Source: Henricia sp. BOLD:AAB3569 (Eukaryota; Echinodermata; Asteroidea; Spinulosida; Echinasteridae). From it: a stretch of DNA of 64,000 nt. The notes under the pieces were generated by a model. That model made no database searches and was not told the origin of the DNA. It was given only the letters and a program-made list of their open reading frames with translations. Positions 53,899 to 63,660 of this stretch are shown here, in pieces; within the stretch, counting starts at the first letter, position 1; each line of letters starts with the position of its first letter. The translations under genes were made by a program, and so were the position numbers. The stretch lies in NCBI GenBank assembly GCA_037783545.1, contig JBBELK010000490.1, positions 682,001 through 746,000 of the forward strand, in the 5' to 3' direction.

Positions 53899-54252
53899 GT
53901 ACATCTTGTACATTATTGTAATGCAAAGAACAAGAAATATTACCTACTGAAAAGCAGACACGAACTTCACAAAGAATCAAAATTTTAGTGACGCGTCGCA
54001 GTATGGGCGACGCCATTTTGTCCCAATATTGGGCAAAGAATGACGTTTTTGCGTACAAGACCTTCATGCATTTGTATGGCAATACACGAAAACGTTGTCC
54101 GCAAAAACGTCATCCGTTGACCAGTATTAGGAAAAAATGGCGGCACCCAGTGCGACGCATCGCTAAAATGTTGATTCTTTGTGAAGTTCGTGTCCGCTTT
54201 TGAGTAGGTAATATTTCTTGTTCTTTGCATTACAATAATGTACGCGATGTAC
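53899..54252. mobile_element. 354-bp inverted-repeat MITE
   Basis: The arms of about 120-160 bases are complementary. GTACAT and CATTATTGTAATGCAAAGAA on the left pair with TTCTTTGCATTACAATAATG and GATGTAC on the right. They continue through GACACGAACTTCACAAAGAA and its inverse. Mismatches increase toward the centre. Confidence 0.7.
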
Positions 54253-55960
54253 TTGTTGAGCACAAGGTCTTTTGTTTCTTGGGTAGCCTTCTCCTTCTAC
54301 ATGATCCTGACTTTATTGGCGTCGTGATCAAGGAGGTCGTATTCGATTTCTGGTTCGATGTCACTGTGGAAAAGAAAAGAATATGTATTACAATATTCGT
54401 GTTTGTGAATCTTTATCCTCATTGGCTGAAATGCAGTCACCTGGGGTTCACTAATATAAGGTAGTGCCTAAAATTTGTGAATGCGTGAACTACACACATC
54501 AAAATATCCTGTGCGTGTGTGAATAATTAATGTGTGCATGTTTCCTTGACTAGTGTTCCTGACCGGGCACTATTAGTCTCAAAAAGTACTGACAATTGTT
54601 TATGTGGTCTGGAGGTTCCAAGCTAATAGTCAGGTAATGGCAATGAGATATTCAAACTAGTGTGCCGAAATGAACTGCTTTTGTTGATCTGCATATTGTT
54701 GAAGTGCTTAAAAAATGAAAATGATGTTGTTGAAAATGTTACATGTACTATTCAAATGGGTCTGGTTGGATTGTACCTTATTAAATTTAATTGTATTTAC
54801 ATTTTGGCAAGGGGTGTTATAAAACATATATATATTGACATATTTTGGTTACCAGTGGATGTCTGTGTCCCTTGGGCCCGTAAGCAGCAAGAGTGTCTTT
54901 GGGAAATAGGACCCTCTTGTGGTCACGCATATTTTTTGGGGGCATATGGATGTGTACTAGTGACCTCTTTGTCAGTCCATATACATGTATAATAATAATA
55001 ATATGGAAGAGAATAAATAAATGTAGTTTTTTTAGTGGGTAATTGTCTGATGAATTATGAAGTAAATAGTGTAGTGTAAGAGCCCCGCCATTAAATTCAA
55101 ACTGGCCATCAATTTATGAAGTGACATAGGTTGTTAAAATTGCACATGTTGGTAGATGTTTGTTTGCAGCAAGGTACTATAAACATAGTCTGTCTTGTAA
55201 GGAATGCATTTGTAGTTTGTGTGGTGAATGGTGGAGTACTGATCAGTCAATTTTGTTTATTGTGGGGTTTGTTTCAAAGATGTGTGTGTTTAATTTGTGC
55301 ATTGTCATGGTGAATGGGAATAATTTCCAGTGTAGTTTTCGTAATGGCTTATTATATGTAAGCTTCTAGAGTGTGTCAATGTAAATGTCGCTGTTTGTAG
55401 TAGTGCTATGTTTCTGGAAATCAGGGAGAGTGACATTGTTGTCATTTAAAAAGAAAATAGTTAGTATGATTTTGTAATGTGGTTGTTGTGATTTATAAGT
55501 TGCTCTCAGTAGAGCCCTAGTTATTGCAATAGAAGTAAATAATTATGTGCATAGAGTGTAATTAAAAACATTTACTTTGGATGGATTTGTGTGATTGTCT
55601 TTGTGGCTTCCTTGTAGGTTGCTGTGATTATTAATGGCAGCATTTGTTGTATTTCTTGTACATTAGTTACTTCTAGTGATGTCAGGAGCATCTGTGTAGA
55701 CACTTTGTAGTCTTGTTGGTCCCCTTTGCGGAGGAGAATAATTTTCTCTCTGTGGAAAGAAATTATGAACAGATGTTAACCATAGTTGATGCAAAAATCA
55801 TCGTGTAAATTACAGGGGTTATAGTCATGTTGGAGTTGCTGGTTCATTCGGTATGGAATGACTGGTGGGTCATTCCGTGTGAAATCACCTAAAATTTCAG
55901 AAAATTGGTCGGGGTCCGACTCAGATTTGGACGAAACTTTTTCTAAAAATACCTCAACCT
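54253..55960. other. AT- and GT-rich intergenic DNA
   Basis: No gene is supported. Frames of up to 110 codons are hydrophobic because of T-rich composition and show no motif. A short (AAT)n run lies near 54990. Confidence 0.4.
55956..55960. repeat. Target-site duplication AACCT (left)
   Basis: Five bases directly outside the left LTR, repeated at 61926-61930. Confidence 0.85.
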
Positions 55961-56090
55961 TGAAGTGGTAGAGCGGACACGTTCTAGCAGCGTCTATGAT
56001 CTAAGTCTTTATTCAAGTAACACACTGAATATGAGCGGAGTGCCGCATGTTTCCTACGCACATGAAATAGTCCCTTACAATAATACAACA
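55961..56090 (-). repeat. 3' LTR (130 bp)
   Basis: On the - strand it runs from TGTTGTATTATTG to CGCTCTACCACTTCA, with TG...CA ends. It reads base for base the same as 61796-61925. An ATAA-containing stretch (GAATAAAGAC on the - strand) could supply the polyadenylation signal. Confidence 0.92.
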
Positions 56091-56103
56091 TCCCCCTCCT
56101 TTC
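56091..56103 (-). promoter_or_regulatory. Polypurine tract of the Gypsy element
   Basis: On the - strand AAAGGAGGGGGA lies immediately before the 3' LTR, the expected site for plus-strand DNA priming. Confidence 0.75.
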
Positions 56104-56585
56104 GAAAAGATATTGCTCTTAAAATATTGGGTTCCAACACGTGTACGCTAATTTTTTAACTTTTTAAAAACGACAATAAAACTCAAGGTTAACAATTATT
56201 GAACATTAATCAATTTTCCTTTTGCCTGTCATTTGTGTTGGAAGGTGGATTAATCACTTTTCGTGTACTTGCATTAATTTTAAACTTGTTCTTATGTATT
56301 CGGACTTTGACATTGTATTAAATCTCAGTTATTTAGCTTAACTGCTGGATTTTGTGTCCTTTTATTTTGAATTTTGGAACTGTGGCACAAATTAACCCTG
56401 GTAGGAGGTATTCACAGAATTTTGTTCAGCCTCTGATTGATTTTTGTACGGTAGAGATTATTATAGAAACAACATGAACTCTAGTCTACTTAATGGTTTC
56501 AATTCTATCAACTACAATCAAACTCTAATTTTACCTTAGTTAAACTATGGTCAATAACTCTAGTCTTGTTAATCTCTGAGTCGTG
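56104..56585 (-). other. 3' untranslated part of the Gypsy element
   Basis: About 480 AT-rich bases between the gag-pol stop and the polypurine tract. They contain no env-like or other frame. Confidence 0.6.
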
Positions 56586-59500
56586 TTAGTCTCTGAATCT
56601 GAGTGGTTTTCGAATTATTCTGCCGGATCTTGTCGATTTTATGTTTGTGTCGTTGGTTTGATTGTTGTGTGTGTTGTTTGGGTTTGTTCGCTTTTCATGT
56701 TGTCTTGATGTTGGTTGGGAGGCGATGTGTACATCTTCAGCAAAACGAACTCGTTTGGCTATTGGTGAGCCCCCCTCTGGCATTTCACGAATGTGTGATC
56801 GGTTTCGCCGTAGTTTCGTGCCATTGGGTGTCATTATTTCATAAGACCGTGGTGTCTTACTAACTGTGGTCACTTCTCCAGGAATCCATGTGTTTGTCTT
56901 CTGGTCAAGAAGTCGAACCTTTTGACCGACATGTAGGGGTGGAAGTTCTTTTCCTGCCTTTTTGGCATCATGGTATTCTTTCATCTTTTGGCGCCTTGTT
57001 TCTAGTTGATCTCTTGTGTCTTCCGATTCTTGGATGTTTGGATGGAATTGGTTGCTTGGTAAGGTTGTCCGCACAGGTCTACCAAACATGAGTTCTGCCG
57101 GTGACGGCAGTTTACTGTCAACTGGTGTGGCACGAATATTCAGGAGTGCAATGTCTAAATCTTGTCCTGATTTCTGGCATTTCATTATTGCCGATTTTAC
57201 CGTTCGGACAGAACGTTCTACAAGTCCGTTTGAACGGGGGTATCGTGGTGAGGATGTAGTGTGTTTGATTCCCCATTTGTTACACATGTCCTCATACGCT
57301 CCGCCTACGAATTGTGGGCCGTTGTCCGAGATGATCTCGGATGGTGCTCCGAAGAGGCTGATTATGTGTGAAGTCACGGTTGCTACTGCTCTGCTGGTTG
57401 TACTCTTTAACTTCTGAGCGACTGGGTATTTGGAATGGTAGTCAATTATCAGTAGATAGTCTTCTCCGTTGATCTGGAACAGATCTGTCCCAAGTTTGGT
57501 CCACGGCGTTGGTGGTACCTCGTGGGGTCTCAGTGGCTCTTTCTGCTGATTTGGCTGAGCTGATTGGCACAGCATACATGTCTTAACAGTGTCTTCTATG
57601 TGGCGATTGATGTTCGGCCAATATACTGATTCTCTGGCCAGCGCTCTAGTTTTTGTTATCCCCATGTGGCCTGTGTGCAGCTGATTTAGGATGTCTTGTT
57701 GAAGCGAGGTTGGTATGACGACTTGTCGCCCTTTAAAGATCACTCCACTTGATATGCCAAGCTCGTCTCTATACGACCAGTAGGGCCGCAGATCACGTGG
57801 CAGTTCAGTTATGGTGTCTGGCCAACCTGTGTATATTATCTGCCTCAATGCACTTAGGACAGGGTCACGTGTAGTTTCCGCCTGAAGTTGCTCTTGTTTT
57901 GACTGTCCGAAATGTACAAGGTCTATCTGCTGTACCACCTGCTCATTAACGGTCTCCATGCTGCCCACAAGTTTATCCAGTGGTATGTCATCCGCCTTAG
58001 TAGGGTTCGGTAGTCTGCTCAGGGCATCTGGTAGGGTCATTGTTTTACCCGGCCTGTAGTACACTTCAAAGTTGTATCCTTGAACTTTGATTAGCAATCG
58101 TTGCAGACGGGGTGGGGCACTTGACAGTGGCTTCTTCCATATCATCTCTAACGGCTTATGGTCAGTATACAGAGTGAATGCCTTTCCGAAGAGGTAGTTA
58201 TGAAATCTCATTATTCCAAACACCATGGCTAGGGTTTCTCGTTCGATCTTTGAGTAATTTTTCTGCGCTGATGATAAGCTTTTCGAAGCGTATGCCACTG
58301 GCTTCTCGCCCTGTAGGAGGCACGCTCCGAGGCCGCGTTGAGATGCATCTACTTCCAGTACAGTCGGAAGCTCTGGGTCGTAGTATTTCAGGCATGCATC
58401 CTTGGCAATGGAGCTCTTCAGATTTTCAAACGATGCCTGGTGGTCTTCCTGCCAGATGAACGGAGTGTTTTTCTTCAGGAGATCTCTGAGCGGGGCTGCC
58501 CTGTCTGCCAGACTGGGGATGTAGCCTGAGACGTATGTGATTATCCCCAAGAACTTCTGTAGGTCGTCTTTGTCCTGAGGAGTGGGTATATTGTAGATGT
58601 CCTCTATCCTGCTGGGATCCGGTCTGATGCCTGTGTCTGTGTACAGTGACCCGAAGAAGTTGATCTCCTTAGCTTTAATGGCGCATTTACTACTGTTGAA
58701 CACCAGACCTTCCTGTTGCGCTCGTTCGAGTAGGTTGATGAGATTCCTGTCATGCTCCTCCTCAGTACGACCGCAGACCGCAACATCGTCCGCTATGCCT
58801 ACACACCCAGGTACATGCGCAATGATGTCGTCCATGCGTTGTTGAAAGATGTCTTGGCTTACGGACAGGCCGAATGGCAGCCGTTGGAAGCAATATCTGC
58901 CAAACGGTGTCCGGAATGTGGTAAGCTCTTGGGACTCCTCATCCAGTGTTACTGCCCAATACCCAGCTTTGGCATCTAGCTTAGAGAAGAATTTTGCGTT
59001 TGAGAATGTGGGGTTTATCTCCTCAAGTGTTGGTATCTTATGGGGGCATCTTTTTAGGCTCTGGTTCAGACGTTTAGGGTCCAGACACACACGAAGAGAA
59101 CCATCAGGTTTTATGCTGGTCGTTAGTGAGCTACACCAATCTGTATGGTGCTCGACTCTCCGTATAACTCCTTGCCGCTCCATTTTGTCTATCTCGACCT
59201 TCAATAATGGCTTGAGGTGTACACTGCACTTGCGGGGTGCATCAATTGATGGTTTGGCTCCGTCCTTGAGATGCAAAGTTGCTTTCACTTTGAAGTTTCC
59301 AATGGTGTCAAACTGGTTTGGATACAGTTTCTTTATATCATCGACAGACTTTATACTGGGCTTCTGGATGCGTTGGTTTACTGCTTGGTCGGGTCTTGTG
59401 GACGGCTGTTTGGTTTCCCTAACATGACTTTCGGGGGTTACTTCGCTTGAGTGGATTGTGACCATCTCCAACTCTCGGCACATGGGCAAGCCGGCTATGG

Positions 59501-60731
59501 CTGGTCCAGGTGCGTCTACGACGAAGAACTTCGTTTTAGTCCACATTGGCGTTTTGTATCTGCACATTATGTCGATGCATCCAAGGCAGCGTATGTCTGT
59601 GCCGTTGTACGCTGTCAGTCGCGTTTTAACAGGCCTGACGAGTGACTCCCAGCGACTGCCATACATCTGCCGTATTATCCGGACTGGCAATGTGTTCCCA
59701 CCTGCACCAGTGTCGACTTTTAAACGCAAATGGTGCAGGCCTTCAAGGTTCGGGCAGATTATGTCGATCGTTGTGAACACTTCGTTATTACCCCACTGTG
59801 CTGATTCCATGCACAGGTTTGATATGGTGACGGTGTGGAAGACCGTTTCGTATTCCGTGTATTCTGCGATTTCTGCCGCGTGGATAACTTGTTCATCATT
59901 TCCAGTTCCTGCCCTTGGTTTTTGTTTTCTGTCTCGTTGACTGCTTTTCGATCTCTGGCGTTGATAATTCCCGTCTCTTGAGGGTTTTCGGCTACGCCGA
60001 TTCGGAGATTTTGGTCTTTTCCGGTCCCAACTCCTGCTTCTCGTTTTCTTGCAGCACTTGGCCCAATGACCTAAAGACCCGCAGGCCTTGCAAGTGTCAC
60101 GATAGGCCGGACATCTTCGGGGTTGGTGGAATAGTCCACAATTTCTGCATGTTCTGCTGGTTGGTCGGACTTCATTGACCGATGTCCCTGACTCCATTGA
60201 TTGCAGGCACTTTTTTCCTGCACTTATCGCCTCATACTTCCTTCCGTCTTGGAGCATTTCTTCTATGGTGTATCCAACTGGCTTTTCCAATAAATCTTTT
60301 TGGAATAATTCGGACGTAGTCGATGCGATTACGAGTTCTATTAGCCGTTCTGTGAGTTCTTCTGGGCTGAAATTGCATTCGCACGCTTTCGTGCGGCATC
60401 TATTTACGAATTCGTCCAGTGGTTCTTCTTGTTTCTGGCGGTATCGCATTAACTCCATTCGGTGTATGCGGAAATTCACCTTGACATGGAGTTGGCGCTC
60501 AAAAAGCTCCCATAATTTTTGGGGGTCAAGTTGGTCCTCTGGGGAAAGGCTGGACGAATTAATTTTCTTTAGCCCTTCCTTTCCGACAGCTATTTGTATT
60601 TTTACTGCACGTTTGGCTATGTCATTTATCTCCTGGTCTCTAAAACTAAGTTCCGTCCTCTGCCGGAAAAGCTTGAATTCTTCTGCCAGATCGGTGGCAT
60701 CCCAATTCATCTCAGGAATTGATTTGGCCAT
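56586..60731 (-). CDS. Gag-Pol polyprotein of the Gypsy element (1381 aa)
   Basis: A single uninterrupted frame from ATG. Gag fills about residues 1-190, followed by two zinc knuckles (C195-C198-H202-C207, and C214-C217-H222-C227) and an Arg/Ser-rich basic tail. The protease has DTGA at 340-343. Reverse transcriptase spans about 490-700 with LDPKRLNQ and IADD (646-649), where the usual aromatic first residue is Ile. RNase H has D795 (LEVDAS) and TDHKPL. Integrase has an H2C2 finger (H1019, H1022, C1052, C1055) and the D1083-D1136-E1172 triad with DD35E spacing, then a C-terminal basic region. All catalytic residues are present. Gag and Pol share one frame, so the Gag excess normally made by frameshifting must be achieved another way. 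The + strand frames opposite are shadows. Confidence 0.93.
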   Translation of the reverse strand: MAKSIPEMNWDATDLAEEFKLFRQRTELSFRDQEINDIAKRAVKIQIAVGKEGLKKINSSSLSPEDQLDPQKLWELFERQLHVKVNFRIHRMELMRYRQKQEEPLDEFVNRCRTKACECNFSPEELTERLIELVIASTTSELFQKDLLEKPVGYTIEEMLQDGRKYEAISAGKKCLQSMESGTSVNEVRPTSRTCRNCGLFHQPRRCPAYRDTCKACGSLGHWAKCCKKTRSRSWDRKRPKSPNRRSRKPSRDGNYQRQRSKSSQRDRKQKPRAGTGNDEQVIHAAEIAEYTEYETVFHTVTISNLCMESAQWGNNEVFTTIDIICPNLEGLHHLRLKVDTGAGGNTLPVRIIRQMYGSRWESLVRPVKTRLTAYNGTDIRCLGCIDIMCRYKTPMWTKTKFFVVDAPGPAIAGLPMCRELEMVTIHSSEVTPESHVRETKQPSTRPDQAVNQRIQKPSIKSVDDIKKLYPNQFDTIGNFKVKATLHLKDGAKPSIDAPRKCSVHLKPLLKVEIDKMERQGVIRRVEHHTDWCSSLTTSIKPDGSLRVCLDPKRLNQSLKRCPHKIPTLEEINPTFSNAKFFSKLDAKAGYWAVTLDEESQELTTFRTPFGRYCFQRLPFGLSVSQDIFQQRMDDIIAHVPGCVGIADDVAVCGRTEEEHDRNLINLLERAQQEGLVFNSSKCAIKAKEINFFGSLYTDTGIRPDPSRIEDIYNIPTPQDKDDLQKFLGIITYVSGYIPSLADRAAPLRDLLKKNTPFIWQEDHQASFENLKSSIAKDACLKYYDPELPTVLEVDASQRGLGACLLQGEKPVAYASKSLSSAQKNYSKIERETLAMVFGIMRFHNYLFGKAFTLYTDHKPLEMIWKKPLSSAPPRLQRLLIKVQGYNFEVYYRPGKTMTLPDALSRLPNPTKADDIPLDKLVGSMETVNEQVVQQIDLVHFGQSKQEQLQAETTRDPVLSALRQIIYTGWPDTITELPRDLRPYWSYRDELGISSGVIFKGRQVVIPTSLQQDILNQLHTGHMGITKTRALARESVYWPNINRHIEDTVKTCMLCQSAQPNQQKEPLRPHEVPPTPWTKLGTDLFQINGEDYLLIIDYHSKYPVAQKLKSTTSRAVATVTSHIISLFGAPSEIISDNGPQFVGGAYEDMCNKWGIKHTTSSPRYPRSNGLVERSVRTVKSAIMKCQKSGQDLDIALLNIRATPVDSKLPSPAELMFGRPVRTTLPSNQFHPNIQESEDTRDQLETRRQKMKEYHDAKKAGKELPPLHVGQKVRLLDQKTNTWIPGEVTTVSKTPRSYEIMTPNGTKLRRNRSHIREMPEGGSPIAKRVRFAEDVHIASQPTSRQHEKRTNPNNTHNNQTNDTNIKSTRSGRIIRKPLRFRD

Positions 60732-61780
60732 TACGGTAAGTTTAGGGATCTACTTAACACTTGGTAGGTAACAAAATTCCCAAGGTACAGGGTACGTATA
60801 ATGGGTTTAAGCACTTACAAATTCGCTAATCCTTTTACAACATTATAATAATGTGTGTTAAAAAAATTACCAAATACCAACATACATACACTACTTAAGC
60901 TTTTCAAAATGTATGCTACTCAAAATGTTCATCAATAAGTTCACAGATATCACTGACATGCATTTCAAGTTCAATTTGGTGACAGTTTGTGTTCAATGTT
61001 CCAGGTAAGCCGTCGCACGTAATCCAGTTTTTAGTTTACAAACATGCAAACAGTCTGCTTGTCTCTGCAAACTCGATCCTCCGTGGCATTCAGGGTTTTC
61101 CTTTTAAACATCTGGGCGAGTGGTTCCGATCCAGTATTCCGTTGGTAGTGCGCCCTCACTTGACCCGGTTGTTTCCACGAAGGCAGGCGGAGTGATAGGG
61201 TCAAAGGTCAGATATCGTTTATCACTGCGCGGGTCGTTGGCCCGGTGCTTGTCTCCGGAACTACTTTCGTATGCCACGCCTAGCCTGCAGCTATGCGTGG
61301 TACGTACACGTATGCACTACACGCAAAGTACTGTATGTACGGTATATGGGGCCCTTCTATGTCGAATGACAAAATGGAAGTTGACAAAGTTTGCGATGGT
61401 ATATTTCAAACAAATCGCATACCATTGTCGATGAGTGGCAGTTCCGTTGCAACTTTCCCATATACTCGATGGAGGGAAAATCCAGGTCCCCGGTACGCTG
61501 GTTCGTGGCTCACAATCTGTCGATATCAGTTCGGTAAATTCGCATTCCTCACTAGCGATCGATCCTGTCTGCACCCGTGCTTCGGTCGGTCTGTGCGTGG
61601 CCCATCCGCCGTGTGCATGACGCGCACACAGTTCGGTTGGTCGGATACGTCGCTTCACAATTGACGTTAGTTCATTGCTTGCGCTGCTGTCGTTTTGTCA
61701 CGAAGACAATCCCCACGGATCAGGTCAGACTGGCGAAAGTTTTTAGTTTTGTTTTGGTAGCATTTTGGCATGCAATCTTT
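60732..61780 (-). other. Leader of the Gypsy element
   Basis: About 1.05 kb between the primer-binding site and the Gag start, unusually long beside a 130-bp LTR. It probably contains the packaging signal and may hold promoter elements. Frames on either strand (up to 123 codons) have no motif. Confidence 0.55.
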
Positions 61781-61795
61781 CCTCAGCTGCCACCA
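61781..61795 (-). promoter_or_regulatory. Primer-binding site, probably for tRNA-Leu
   Basis: On the - strand TGGTGGCAGCTGAGG begins at the first base after the 5' LTR. The initial TGG pairs with the CCA end of a tRNA. The first ten bases match the complement of the animal tRNA-Leu(AAG) 3' end as I recall it. Confidence 0.6.
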
Positions 61796-61925
61796 TGAAG
61801 TGGTAGAGCGGACACGTTCTAGCAGCGTCTATGATCTAAGTCTTTATTCAAGTAACACACTGAATATGAGCGGAGTGCCGCATGTTTCCTACGCACATGA
61901 AATAGTCCCTTACAATAATACAACA
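61796..61925 (-). repeat. 5' LTR (130 bp)
   Basis: Direct repeat of 55961-56090 with no difference seen. It should hold the promoter and transcript start of the element, although at 130 bases there is little room for both. Confidence 0.92.
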
Positions 61926-61930
61926 AACCT
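61926..61930. repeat. Target-site duplication AACCT (right)
   Basis: Five bases directly outside the right LTR, identical to 55956-55960. Confidence 0.85.
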
Positions 61931-62667
61931 ATGTCATGAACATGTACAAAATTGTAGAGGCCAACTCCACCTCGTTGCTGAGATATGACCTCCAGAAAAT
62001 ACCTACCCTACCCACTTTTTCCCAATTGTAGCCATGCCATTGAAGTTTTTTACATTTTTGGAGGCATGTAGCTCAAAAATGCTTGAGAATTTTTACCTGA
62101 AAATTGATATACACATAGATTGGCACCCAATCTGCATGATTCTGCTATCAAAAGTACGGTACCACGTTTCCTTTTTGAGATGTCGCTCCCCGAAAACTCT
62201 AATTTTTGATTATCGTGGTAACTTTGTTTCATATTTGGCTCCCCATGGTGCCCACATGGATAGTCGGATTGACTTCATATTTTATATGCACACACACTAG
62301 GCACATGGGTTTGCTTCATATCAAGGACAAAGCAATTCCACCCTTTTTGGGGGTGTGGTCAAGGTTTAAAAGTGGGTCCGCAAAGAAAAATGGCAAAATG
62401 AGCCTCCTCTCCTGAGGGGTGGTTCCCCCGAAAGGTCACTACCCAAGCGATTGAAACTTACATATCTTAAAATACTGTATCCAATCTACCTTTGGTATAA
62501 AATTTGGTTTGGTATCTTTTTTCATTCAAGGTTTTTTGAATTTTTGTAAAAGGTCAATATTTTGCTCAATAACGATAGTTTTAATTGGATTATGCATAGT
62601 ATACAACCTGTTACTATTAAAAGGAGAGCAATCTAATATGTCATATTTAATACCTGTTCAATTCTAC
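61931..62667. other. Flank of the retrotransposon insertion
   Basis: No gene is supported. The pre-insertion site would join 55955 to 61926. Confidence 0.35.
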
Positions 62668-62735
62668 AGGTTGTCGGTTCGAATCCAGGTGGTGGCAATG
62701 TGAGTGTGCCCTTAGGCAAGACACTTTGCTATTAG
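62668..62735 (+). repeat. SINE fragment (B-box and body)
   Basis: GGTTCGAATCC followed by GTGCCCTTAGGCAAGACACT matches the body of the 14106 SINE (GTGCCCTTGAGCAAGGCACT). The A-box end is not clear. Confidence 0.5.
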
Positions 62736-62749
62736 TCCGGGAGCCCAGC

Positions 62750-63450
62750 AGGATTTCATCATAATTTTGAGTGCAAAAGGTTTGAAGTGTGGGATTGGTA
62801 GAAGTAGCTGGGACATCTCCCAAACGGGCTTTCTTAAGTGTCCCGGGTGGTGCGTTGGGAGGGGGCAGCCCCCTAAAGTCACCCAGAAATTCGGTTTCAT
62901 CATAATTGAGAGTGCAAACCCAATTTTAGTACGGATCGTAAGGCCAACCTACACTGATTGAGAATTCGTTACTTAAGAAAGATATATTTGGTGCGTTAGC
63001 CACTTAAGAAAGCAGTTAATTAGCGCTAATTAGACGTTTAATCATAATTCTGAGTGCAAAGACAAAACGTATGTCTATGTGCACCCTACACACGGCTGAA
63101 CACAAAAATGCCACTTAAGAAAATTTATGGTGGTGCGAACCCTACTTAAGAAAGGGTCAAAGGTTAATTAGGTCAAAGGTAACCAATATTCAAAATATGA
63201 AGAGCAAATTTCAAACGTGTTTGGATTAAAAGTTTATGACAAATCAATCACTGATTAACCATTTAAGAACAAGATATGTGGTGCTAAGTCTAATTAAGAA
63301 GGCCTTCAATTAGCACTAATTACACCTTTAATCATAATTACGAGTGCATCATTGAAACAAGTGCCAATGTGTTCCTATAACCATACAAAAGCAAAATCAC
63401 CCGCTTAAGAAAATGTTCGGTGGTGCGAACCCTGCTTAAGAACGCCTGGA
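62750..63450. repeat. Diverged tandem repeat with ATCATAATT..GAGTGCA and CTTAAGAAA words
   Basis: The phrase TTAATCATAATT..GAGTGCA at about 63038 and 63331 is followed in both copies by CTTAAGAAAAT, GGTGGTGCGAACCCT and CTTAAGAA. This gives a period of about 293 bases. Two weaker starts lie near 62757 and 62898. CTTAAGAA recurs about ten times. Confidence 0.6.
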
Positions 63451-63477
63451 AATCCTGAAGCTCACGTGTAACAGTAA

Positions 63478-63660
63478 GCCCCGCCCCCTGCGTCTTCCCA
63501 TTCCCGCCCTGCAGCCCGGCGCACTGTATCCCGGGCGCCCTGCACTGCCCACCTCCCGGACCGCATGACCCGGCGCCATGGTCCCTGGTTCCCTCTCCCC
63601 GTCCTGATCCCCACACCAATCCCATCTCCCCCACTCCCTCCCCTAGCCGGTCATGATACC
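63478..63660. repeat. C-rich low-complexity block
   Basis: Strongly C-biased on the + strand (CCCGCCCCCTGCG, CTCCCCCACTCCCTCCCC) with GC content far above the flanks. The - strand glycine-rich frame through it reflects composition. Confidence 0.6.

Larger units (their letters stand above)
55961..61925 (-). mobile_element. Complete Ty3/Gypsy LTR retrotransposon
   Basis: The element is bounded by 130-bp direct repeats that I read as identical, inside the 5-bp duplication AACCT (55956-55960 and 61926-61930). In - strand order it has the 5' LTR (61796-61925), a primer-binding site, a leader of about 1.06 kb, one gag-pol frame, a 3' untranslated part of about 0.5 kb with a polypurine tract, and the 3' LTR (55961-56090). 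LTR identity with an unbroken frame points to a very recent insertion that may still be competent. The short LTRs, single frame, double zinc knuckle and IADD reverse-transcriptase motif resemble the Mag/SURL side of Gypsy; that lineage is an inference. Confidence 0.92.

Noticed and set aside
54660-54992. 110-codon hydrophobic frame as a membrane protein
   Set aside because: The hydrophobicity follows from T-rich DNA. There is no conserved motif or splice context.
57016-60771. Many + strand frames of 60-198 codons
   Set aside because: They are antisense shadows of the - strand gag-pol frame, which has all catalytic motifs.
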